Positions 12,523 through 24,900 of a stretch of 64,000 bases of DNA are shown here, piece by piece. The notes under the pieces were generated by a model. The model was not told the origin of the DNA and searched no databases. It saw only the letters and a list, made by a program, of their open reading frames with translations. The stretch comes from Lytechinus pictus (Eukaryota > Echinodermata > Echinoidea > Temnopleuroida > Toxopneustidae): positions 32,777,001 through 32,841,000 of the forward strand of contig NC_087251.1 in assembly GCF_037042905.1 (NCBI RefSeq), in the 5' to 3' direction. Within the stretch, counting starts at the first letter, position 1. Each line of letters starts with the position of its first letter. The position numbers and the translations under genes were made by a program.

Positions 12523-12937
12523 ATGGCGTTTAGTCGGGAGGATCACGGTGTGCAATATGTTGCGAAAATTTTGTTTATGTTGGTCGCTTTCGCCTCAAAG
12601 TCGTCTGCTATAAAAATATCGTTTGCAAGCCAACAACATGGAAGCACGGAACCACCTGTTCATATAAATCTCCACCTCCATTTAGACGGTAACAAGGTGG
12701 TACCAGTACCAGCTCCCAACGAGCAATGCTCCAACCCACCGAAGTACCAGATGCCGAGAGGTCCGGTGATAGACATCGACGCGACACCGATAGCTACTCA
12801 TGAGCTGCAGAAATGGCTGAGCGAGTTTGAGAAGGTCTCGGTGGAAGGAGCGGAGGGAGTTCGGCACACTGTATTGCTTGCTTCTCAAGGCATTGCTCTA
12901 GATGGCATATCCCTTCTTCCAGGATGCGTCGAGGGGC
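12523..12937 (+). CDS. TTC13: TTC13 exon 1: start codon, signal peptide, N-terminal region
   Basis: Encodes residues 1-138 plus one base. The first residues carry a hydrophobic core (AKILFMLVAFAS) after a short polar stretch, fitting a cleavable signal peptide. The exon then has a His-rich segment (HINLHLHLDG), a Pro-rich linker with C (NEQCSNPP), and a helical stretch (ELQKWLSEFEKVS). The donor is GTAAGT at 12938, and the exon ends in phase 1. Read without splicing it meets a stop four bases into the intron, which supports the donor. Confidence 0.9.
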
Positions 12938-15900
12938 GTAAGTAGTTCTTCAATTGATCTAATTTCAGGGAAAGGGGGGGGGGGCGGGGTATATATAGTC
13001 ACTAGTCAGATCTAATGTTAAACTTAACATGTTAAGTTTAAATTTTATGTTGACTGTCATGTCCACCATAGTTTGCACATTTTTAAATGATTAGGTGCCT
13101 ATAAATGATATATTTGATAGTAATGAAAGATCTTGCACAAAAACACCTTTCTTAACTTGGGCCACTGTCTATGACTATGCTGCATTCGGTCAAGAAGTTA
13201 CTCAGTAAGAAGTTGGGGTTGAACGTTGGTGTAAAGTCACAAAGTAACAAATAAATAAAAGAACAAAAGTTTCCATGTACGCTGATTTAAATACCCACCC
13301 ATCTATCCTACATGTAGCCAGGAGGCTCCTAGTAGAGAGTAAAAATCATTCACTAATGAGTAACGTGTGCTTGCTCTCCACGGAGCCAGGGATTTTTATA
13401 CGATGGTTAAAATTGAAATCTTCCCCCCCCAAGATTTCCCTGTAAAAGATCATGTAAATTTATGGGCTAATTGTTAGAACTCCATTTCCGACATTTATAC
13501 ATTATTGTTTTCATTTTAAAACAGATATTCATTAAAAAAGTGAGAAATATATTATGAGAAGACGGGGAAAAAACTTGCAGATGTTTACGCAGCCATCTTG
13601 TTCTCTTTGTTAGTAGCTTAGCTACGAGACACATATAGAGGGCGGCATAATGTTTAAATTGTCATGCTTTCTAAATGAAATTGGAATTTAGGGATGAAAT
13701 TGAGGGTCTCACCCACAGCACCTACCCTGGGTTATAACTCGGAAACTTACACTACCAGTACTAAAAGAGTAATCCATAAAGTAAAAGTTATTTTGGTGAA
13801 ATGGTGTAAAATGATTCCATAATTTGAGTATTAAATGCACAAGGTTTTCATTTCCCTTTTTGTTGATAACCCCCTCCCCCCACAATATATTTTGAATACA
13901 TTATTTTAATGAGTAGTTTTGAAAATATGCAGTCATACCATTAGAACCCAGTGTAAACAATATGATTAAATTGATTTTAAGTTACAAAATACATGTATTT
14001 TTTTAGGCTTTTAAACTCAACAGGTTTTGTAGATTTAAGAATTGCATTTGATACACAATATTTGTTTACAAGAGATTTGTGCAAACACTGATATATTAAA
14101 TCAAACAAGTGAATGTACATATGAGGCTGGAGTGTAACCACTGTGTCAATCAGGTATTAAAGTTAGTTGTTTATTATTTATTTATTTATTTCAAAATATT
14201 TATTCAGGATAAAAACATGTATCAGCACAATGGCTGTTTTACATCATGGTCCTGAAGGACAAAATGCAATCAGTAAAATAAATTCAATATTCATAAGATT
14301 AATATACAAGCAACAAAATAGATATAAGACAAACAAAATAGCAAAACTTAAGAGTACGACAAAAATTTTGAATCAAGAGAAATGTGATAAGTCGAGTTTG
14401 ATAGTAGAAACAATTGTTTGAATGTCAGTGAAATAGAAACGACTGAGGATTGAGCAATAGTCGACTCCGGGGATGGAGCGAAAATAGGGGGGATGGGACT
14501 CATGGGAGTCAGAAAGAAATGAAACAAGAAATTGAAAAACAATGAGAAGAGGAATATTAAGAAGGAGAATATTGAACCAAACTCAAAATATTAAATTAAT
14601 ATGACTAACATTTAAAATATAATTTAAAAAGTAAACATGATTATTCTATTCATTGTAAAAGAAACCCATCTGATTAAAGAGTAATATCAATCTTATTCAA
14701 AAATATTTTTGTTTATAATTTCTCTTCGCGTCTCAAAGTCTTGCCATTTTAAATCTTTAAATAATTTTGAAACACTAATATCACGTACACCATAATTCTT
14801 AGTGACTATACGAGAAGCTCTTTTTTAAATCCGTTTGATAAGATTACGATTTTTCGTTGAACAATTTCCCCACACAGAGCTTCCATAATCAATGACAGGT
14901 TGGATGGAGGATTTGAAAAGGGTATTCAGTAAATGGGTATTTAACGTACTACTAAGCTTACGCAACATATACACTTTGTAAGAAAGGTTTTTACACAACT
15001 GTTTAATGTGCTCATCCCAAGTCAAATGAGAATCAATATTAACACCAAGGTATCTAGTAGAACTGACTTGTTCAAGTTTTGTGCCATTTAAGAATGGGTG
15101 ATTTCAAGGACGGTGTTGAAATCTGGTGTTGGTGTTGTGACAACACCAACACTAGCCACAACACCGTACTTGAAATCAGGCTGGTGTTGGGATTGACCTT
15201 GGAAAATATGACGTATTTCCGGCAGATCGTGTTGAATGCTGGTGTTGAATGTCGTCTGCTGAACCCAGCACTGCGGCTGGTGTTGACGATCTATGTGCAA
15301 TTTCCCCATTCACCAACACCAACCCCCAGGGATTGGGAAAATCATGATTTCAAGTTCGGTGTTGGTGTTGGTGTTGGCAATCTCAAGCTCTTGAACAGGC
15401 GGCGAACACGATGAAACATCCCCGTAAAATTAGCTTTTACAGTTTAGCTAAGTACAAATCATTTGAGCTGTATATATTTTGATGAAGAATAATGTTCACT
15501 CTTTTGAATTCTTGAATTAATTAAAACATTTGTATTCTGAACGATGAGCATTTAATGCATTTCTCTCAGATTTCATTTTCGTCGTCGAGACTTATCGCGT
15601 GAAGTTGAGATGATTTAGCAGCGCAGCGCAGAGGTGTGACGTTATGTGCTATCGATAACGCAATCGGTATCATTCCTCTGAACCCAGCTCGGTGTTGGAG
15701 CTCGGTTCAGCGGCCTTTTTACGCTCTCAACACCAACACCAACACCGAACACCGAACTTGAAGTCACCCAATCTAAATGTCAAGCCCACCCCAGAAAAAA
15801 TGTTGATTTTAATCAATAGAGAAAAATCAAACAAGCATAATGCAAAAACTTTCATCAAAATCAGATGTAAAATAAGAAAGTTATGACATTTCATAAAAAC

Positions 15901-18900
15901 TTTGCTTATTTTTCACAAAACAGTTATATGCACAAATCAGCGACATGCAAGTTAGAGAGTCAATGATGTCCACCACTCACTTTTTCTTTTGTGTTTCTTT
16001 GTTTGAATTATAAATACAATATTTCAATTTTTACCAATTTGACATATAAGGACCAACACCAACTTTACTGGACCAAAAAATATAACAATGGTAATACCAA
16101 ATGTTCAGGGAGGAATAATACTTTGTTTCACCGGAAAACGGGGAGAAAATTTGAATAGGCCCTACTTCATATTTCATATAATAAAATACAAAAGAAATAG
16201 TGGTGGTGGAGGGGGGGGGGGGGAAGCGGAGAGGGTATGGGAAAGCAGTCCATACGAAGTCTATGGCAAAGACGCATTTCATATTTCAAACATGAATAAC
16301 TTTGGTATACAGGGGGTTTGATTTTGGTTTCATTTTAAAGCTTGATGTGACTAGTATAATAATGAAACACTTGACACAATTTATTTCAATTAATTAATTG
16401 TAATTAACAATAATTGATTAAGAAAACCTCCCAAATCTGTATAAAGTCACCAAAAATTTATTGTACAGGAACTCATTATGATGTGATTTTTTACTCTCCA
16501 TATGGAGACGTATTGTAATGAAATTGGTGTCATTTGAAAGCTGAGTTTAAGCTGTATTAGGATAAACAGTATCAGTTTATATGCATATCGATTTGCGATG
16601 CTGCGTTTTATATCACAAATAAGGGAAATTGAGGGGTGGTTGTAGCAGTACACATACATGTAACATAAGCTTGAATAACTTTGATTTTCAAGGGGTTAGA
16701 CCTTTGATTTTGGTCTCATTTTACAGCTAAATATAACAGGTATGTAGCAATACACCTCTATACACACCACAGAATCATTAATTAATTATAGTTTATAGAA
16801 ATTTAAAGTATAAACTCATGAAACAATGTCCATTTTAGATATTTGAAATTTACATAAATTTGCATATAAAACTTATCTTGATGAAATGAATGATTCCCCA
16901 TAAGTTATAAATAAAAGGGGATTTCTTGAGCAATACAAATAATATGTTTAATAAGTAATGGTATGGGCAAAGATGGGGAAAGAATGGATGTTTGAAAAAA
17001 AAAGTGTATTAGGGGTCCTAAAAAATCAAAAATGTTCACTAATAAGATGTGAGCAGTACCTCACTACATGTACATGTTCCTCATTTTAATGCTGTTTTTG
17101 AATTCCTCACAAAATTTTCTTTCAGAAAAAGTATACTTTTGTATGGATAGGGATAGGGTAAATAATTTTAAAGTTATAATCATTTTAATAACGAAATGTG
17201 CTCTATCATTAGATTTTGGTGACGTAACACAATTAGGGCGAGTTCAAGATGCATGGCAATATCATTAAAAGTCAAGTCCACCCCAGAAAAATATTGATTT
17301 GAATAAATAGAGAAAAATCAAACTAGCATAACGCTGAAAATTTCATCAAAATCGGATGGAAAATAAAAAAGTTTTGACATTTTATAGTTTCCCTTATTTT
17401 TCACAACAGTAATATGCACATCTCTGTGGCATGCAAATGAGACAGTCGATGATGTCCCCCACTCACCTTTTTTTTTGTTTTTTTATTGTTTGAATTATAC
17501 AATATTTCATTTTTTGCTGATTTGACAATAAGGACCAACTTGACTGAACCATTTAGTATTAAACAATGCTAATTCCTCAAGTTCAGGGAGGAATTAATTG
17601 TTGTTTCACTTGACAATGAGGAGAAAATAAGAATATTTCATACAATAAATACAAAAGAAATAGTGAGTGGATGACGTCAGCAGTCTCCTCATTTGCATAT
17701 CGACCAGGATGTACATATAACTGTTTTCTTATTTTACATTCGATTTTGATGAAATTTTCAGTGTTATGCTTGTTTGATTTTTCTCATTTTATTCAAATCA
17801 ACTTTTGTTGGGGTGGACTTGTCCTTTAAATTAAAAAACCAGTTGCATTAAGTCCAGCATAATTCAGCTTTACATGTTGAAACACCCCGGTTATATGTAC
17901 TCCAGTGATTAGCAGTGGAGGTTCCCAGACTATCCAGGCTCCCACTGTTCCCCCCCCCCCCTCTCTGAGTACCACTTTACTGAATTATTGATCTTACATG
18001 TAATTAGCTGAGTGCTTTGCTACCACACTGGAATTGCTCATGTATTATTTGCAGAGTTTTGTGATATATTGGTAATTTTAACTTTTAATAACATGTGTAA
18101 AAAAAGATAATTGAAATTTTCCATTGCATTTGATGTCTGTGTGGATTGGAGTGATATTGTTTTGTTGTTTTACATGCTGGCTTGGGATTTACATCAGAAT
18201 GAAGTTGATTAGATTAAAAAATAATATTCTTAATGGGTATAACTCATCATCGTATTCACTGAAGCATATACAGTATGTATACTGTATAGTGCTTTGCACT
18301 TTATCAGCCAAATTAAAAAAGTAATTTCCCTACTGAGGTATTTTTTGGTCATTTTAATACAATTTACAATTTATTTAAAGTAGAAATATATTGCAAATCC
18401 TAAAAATTGAGAATTATATATCAAATTAAAGGAGAAAATTAAAAGAACACGATGGTGTAAATAATTTATCATGGAGACCGATGAAACTCAGTTAATTGAT
18501 AGTTTAAAGTTCTCTCTCTGAATGCTTAAAACACGCAGAATTACGTCCGCGAAATTGGGGATTTTTGATGACGTGCATGAGTCTACGAGGGACGTGATTG
18601 GCCCTCCCACGTCAAGCTCCACTTGCATGGAAAACCTGTTGCGAGGGTACGTTTAATTTCTCCACACTGTCACTGAATACTTCGATCATGAAATGAAAGA
18701 AAACCCAGAAGTTTATCTAGATTTGGATTTTCAAATTGATGATTATGAAGATGAAGAGAATGATGATGAAGTTTCTAGCTCTAGAAAAACAAAGTGACGT
18801 GGATCGAGGTATACACATTACGGGAATTACGCCGGTGATTATGAGTCGGACAATTCAACTTGCATGCCGATTCGCTACCAACACATGCAGCTGATAGCTG

Positions 18901-21900
18901 CTCCGCGGGTCAAATCCATGAAAATGAATTCCATCACGACCACATCCAGACAGAGTCTCTTTCTTCTATCAACAACATAATAAGAATGAAAATAATGATA
19001 TAACTGTACTTACAAACAAGTGAATATATCCGAACCTAGGCTGAAGGTAAATCAACTCAAGGAATAACAGCAGACGATATGCACCGACGATGAATTTCAC
19101 GTGGCTGGAATAGATCGTCACTCGTTCTGTTTAGATAAAATTTCTATCTCATTATTTTGACTAAATTACGAAACTCGGAGAATTAGTATTCTACATAAAA
19201 ATTAAGTAACACCTGATACTATTTTTTGAATTACGATAAAACCTTTTTGAAGCAAAGAAAATGAGGTAAATTAAAATTAGATATAAAATATAATCTGCCT
19301 AGCTCGCATTCGATTGTAAACAATCAGCAAGGCGAGCACGTAGAGTTGGATAAAGCTACGCTTTATCCAACCATGTGTAGTAGGTCCATGATCCAACTCT
19401 ATGGGCAAGCAAGCCACTGAACTGAAAATACGTATTTTCAGTTCAGTGGAGCAAGCTGGCCATGTGCTTTTGATTGTTTACAATCGCATGCGGCTAAGTG
19501 GATGATCCTTTATATCTTATTTTAATTTACCTCAATTTCTTTGCTTCAAAAATATTTTATCGTAATTCAAAAAATAGTATCAGGTGTTACTTAATTTTTA
19601 TGTAGAATACTAATTCTCTGAGTTTCGTAATTTAGTCAAAATAATGAGATAGAAATTTTATCTAACAGAACGAGTGACGATCTATTCCAGCCACGTGAAA
19701 TTCATCGTCTGTGCATATCGTCTGCTGCTATTCCTTGAGTTGATTTACCTTCAGCCTAGGTTCGGATATACTGTATTCACTTATTTGTAAGTACAGTTAT
19801 TTTATTATTTTCCTTCTCATTATGTTGTTGATAGAGGAAAGAGACTCGGTCTGGATGTGGTCATGCTGCATGGAATTCATTTTCATGGATTTGACCCGCG
19901 GTGCAGCTATAGCAGCTGCATGCGTTGGTAGCGAATCGGCTTGCAAGTTGAATTTTCCGACTCATCATCACCGGCGTAATTCCCTTAATTTACCACCATC
20001 CACGTCACTTTGTTTTTCTAGAGTTAGAAACTTTATCATCATTCTCTTCATCTTCATAATCATCAATTTGAAAATCCAAATCTAGATAAACTACTGGGTT
20101 TTCTTTCATTTCATGATCGAAGTATTCAGTGTCAGTGTGGAGAAAACGTACACTCGCAACAGGTTTTGCATGCAAGTGGAGCTTGACGTGGGAGAGCCAA
20201 TCACGCCTCTCGTACAGACAGTGACGTCATAAAATTCGAGTCAATTCAGAGACCGATGCGAGGCATATTTCGGAGAGGCATTTTAGCGCTTTTTAATTGG
20301 CGATTTCCACCTTATGTATTATTTTCGTTATTTTGAATGACCTAATGGTAATCCTCACATCATTACCTTTCCACTGATATATAATAAGACCATATTCATA
20401 ATCAATATATTTCTCCTTTAATGGAAATCATCGAATTTCCCCCTGAATACATGTATGTACAGGTAGAAAGTATGCAATGAAGTATCTACTAGAATAAGAG
20501 TTTTTTTTCAATTCAGTACACCATTTGATCTATAATTACTACAGTATAAAAAGGAATTATTGTAAAGTAAAATTAGAAGTAAAAATCTAACCAAGGTTAA
20601 GTGTTTGAATTAATCTAGATTAATCCTTCACTTATGGGCGCCGCTATTCTGACGGCGGCAGCAACGTCAACATTGAAGTTTTAACCTAAGGTTCAGTTTT
20701 TGAAATGTCATAACATAGAAAGTATATAAATCTAGTTCATGAAACTTGTACATAATGTTAATCAAGTATTACTAAACGTCCTGTTTTAGTTTCAGGTCAT
20801 ATGACCAAGGTCAAAGGTCATTTAGGGTCAATGAACTTGGACCATGCTGGGGGAATCAACATCGAAATTTTAACCAAGGTTAAGTTTTTGAAATGTCATC
20901 ATAACTTAGAAAGTATATATGGATCTTGTCCATGAAACTTGGACATGAGGGTAATGGTGTATTACTGAACATCTTGCCTGAGTTTAAGGTCACACAACCA
21001 AGGTCAAAGGTCATAGGGTCAATGTTTTGGGTATTGAATTTCCATCATAACATAACATTGAGATTTTATTGTCTCCCCTGAATAGCAGAGCAAGACTATA
21101 GGCGCCGCTTTTCGAAATCTAACCAAGGTTAAGTGTTTGAAATGTTATAAATTTGAAAGTATATGGACCTTATGGTAGTTTTAAAACTTAGAGACATAAG
21201 GGTAATAGTGTATCACTGAAGATCCTGCCTGAGTTTCAGGTCACATGATTAAGGTCAAAGGTCACTTAGGGTCAACAAACTTTGGCCATGTTGGGGTTTT
21301 TTGAGAAATTGTCATAACTTTAAAATTTTATGGATGTAGTTCATGAAACTTGGACATAAGAACAACCATGTATCCCTGAATATCATGTGCGAGTTTCAGG
21401 TACATGACCAAGGTCAAAAATCACTTCAGGTCAATGAACCTTGGACATGTTGGGGGTATTTGAGGAATTGTCATAACTTTCAAATTTTATGGATCTATTT
21501 CATGAAACTTGAACATAAGAGCAATCAAGTATCCTTGATCATCCAATGCGAGTTTCAGGTAACATGACCAAGGTCAAAGGTCATTTAGGGTAAAAAAACT
21601 TGAGTAATATTAGGGATATTTGTGGAATCGTCATCATAACTTAAAAAGTTTATGGATCTAGTTCATGAAACTTGGACATAACAGTAAGCAAGTATCACTG
21701 AACATCGTGTTCGGGTTTCAGGTCACTTGACCAAGGTCAAAGGTTATTTAGGGTCAACAACAAAACCTTATGGTTAAGTTTTTAAAATACCATCATAAAT
21801 TTAAAAGTATAGATCTACATGTAGTTCATGAAACTTGGATGTAAGAGTAATAAAGTATCAGTGAACATCCTGAAAGAGATTCAGGTCATGTGACCAAGGT

Positions 21901-24900
21901 CAAAGGTCATTTAAGGTCAATGAAGTTTGGCTATGTTTGTATTTGTTGAATTGCCTTCATAACTTTGAAAATGGATCTTGTTCATGAAATGTGGACATAA
22001 GGGTAATCAAGTATAACCATCTTTTTTTTCAGAACGGCTTCATATCTAACTAATAATTCATGTTCCTGATAATTGATTATTTATGAAAACAATAAAAACA
22101 TAATTAAAAAAATTAAAAAAGAATAAACGAAAAAAAAAAAAAAAAAAATAATAATAATATGCATGAATACAAAAAAGAAATCAGTTTTAAAAATAAATTG
22201 TGCAATTCTATTTGTTAAAAAAAAAATTGTTCTTTGGAATGAAATATGTTATGTTCTTCCTTTTTTTCTCCTTAATAGGTAAAGTCAACCTCAAACTGAC
22301 TTGAATAAATAAAGAAAAATCATACGTTCATAGAGTTCTTCATTTTTGCACATGTATATATTATTTCAGATGGAAAATAAAGTTATATTATGATTATTTT
22401 CACAAAGCAATTCAATACATCTACATGTATAGTATATAATGGTTGGAATGCACATGAGGGGATTAATGATGTCATGCACTCACTTTATCCTTTGTATTTT
22501 ATTATTTGAATTATCACATATTCCGATTTATCCTGTATGATAAATCTTCGTAGAACATGGCTATATTAATTCCAAGGCCACCAACTACCACGGTCAGGGA
22601 TGCCCGTTTGATTTGCTCCATTGTCCTTCTCACTGGCCTTCGAGATTCATCGTGCCCTTTTTATTTGTTTTTCTATCTGTGCTGTATTTTTAACACTAAA
22701 ATTAATTTTCATGTGTATTACGTTAAAATTTATTTATTATCAATATTTGCTCTAAAAAGTAAAATGTACATGTAGATGACTATTAAGACATTTTTGCCTC
22801 CCCCCAAAAAAAGAACTTTATCTTTTTCTCCTTTGTTATAATGAGGGGGGGATACTTGCAATAGCAAATTGATAATTACTGATATGAAATAAATACTTTG
22901 TTTTGTTTACAGAGGCCGGAGATCCGATGGGAATAAGTGAAGATGGAGAGGATCTACTTGGTTTAGGATTGTGTGGGTCTAAACTTCCCATATTAGCTGG
23001 ACTGGGAGATAACAATCAAATTGAAATTCAAAGCGTAAAGGTAAAGTCAACACAGTTTTCATATGTGCAATTAATCATTTTGTTTCCTTGATATCCAATT
23101 CCTGTCAATACAAATTTTCCTTTTATGTCCCTGCAGAAAACTACATGTAAGCGTGTGCATATTAATGTACATAAATGTTTTTAAAAATTTCCCAGTGTAC
23201 CTATATTTAAATCACAGGTTAAGCATTTTTGATCTTCCATATTGTCCAAGTTAAAGCAGTTTTTAAGACAATATTATGCAAAACATGTGTTATTATAATA
23301 ACTCCTCTAATTTGAAAGTTCTCTTACATAAGCCTAAGGTGGAAATATTTCTTTGGACCTTAGACCACATTGAGCAAATCATGTGTTATGTAACACTTCT
23401 AATTTGAAATTCTCCTGTTAAAGGCGAACAGAGTAATGGGGTCCCAATATATTTGACTAGGAAAAAATTACCTGTATGGACAAATACATGTACACATTCA
23501 GACTCGGTGATCCTATACAGACCATTCTCACACTTCAAAGTACTCAGTTACAAACTGCACAGCTCTCTAATAGTTCACCAAAACTGACCTTTGTTCTGAT
23601 AAAATTCTTTATTTTTTAAATGATTATATTCAGTGAACCATGTCGGGATAGTCGGGATAGTCACAATTCAACCATGATAATTTATAGTTTATGAATGGAT
23701 ACATACGTACACATTTCATGCTATCAATCTATTCACCAAACTGTTTGGGCGACGTGTACCATGTACATCTATTCATGAGCTCTTTGTATAGTATTTCTCC
23801 CATCTGTGTACACTAATATAGTTCACACAGGTGCCACTATAGTCAACCACTCTGCACTGTAAGATCCGAATGATGAATGTCCTGCTCTTCATGTAAAATC
23901 TTTACTATGAAATACTTTGAAAATGTAAATCATACAAATTCTGATTCTTTGCAGTAATACCTTGGTCACATTTGCTCTACGGCGACTGTATGGCAAGTCG
24001 AAAACAGCCGTTCTAACATTATTTGCACCAGCTACATATAGGTGGTTTGAAAACAAAAATCAATAAAACGGCTGTTTTCGACCTGCCGTACGGCGGCCGT
24101 AGAGCAAATGTGACCGAGGTATAACACATACTGTAGGTTCTTGATCATTTCTGTCGGGTCATAGTGTACCAAAGAAAAAAATGATTGAAAGATTAAAAAA
24201 TTTTCTTGATTTTTATAGAACACTGATGGATTTCCATACATATGAGGTTGATCAGGGCCCTGTCTTACAAAGAGTTACGATTGATCCGATCAATCGTAAC
24301 TCTATGGAAATCCATTAGTGTCATAATTATTTCTACAAAAAAATTTGCACCATGTCCGTTGTATGCAAAGAGAAGCGTAGTGAATTTTCAAGAAAACAAT
24401 GCATGCATGAATATACATCATCCATGTAGCTAGAAAATATTTTGAACAATTATGCATAATACATGTTGACGTTGCGGCCGTCCGTAGTTGCTATTGATCT
24501 GATCATGTAACTCTTTGTAAGACGGTGGCCCAGATCAATCGTAACTCTTTGTAAGATGGGGTCCAGGTGGACCAAAGACAAATTGAAGGAAATATCTGCT
24601 AGAATTTTTGTCTCGCCTGCATAGCAGAGCGAGACTATAGGTGCCGCTTTTCCGACTGCGACGGCAGGGACGGCGGGGCGGCCGCGTCAACATCAAATCT
24701 TAACCTAAGGTTAAGTTTTTGAAATTACATCATAACTTAGAAAGTATATGGACCTAGTTCATTAAACTTGGGCATAAGATTAATCAAGTATTAGTGAACA
24801 TCCTGCTCGAGTTTCAGGTCACGTGACCAAGGTCAAAGGTCATTTAGGGTCAATGAACTTTGGTCAAGTTGGGGGTATTTGTTGAATTACTATCATAACT

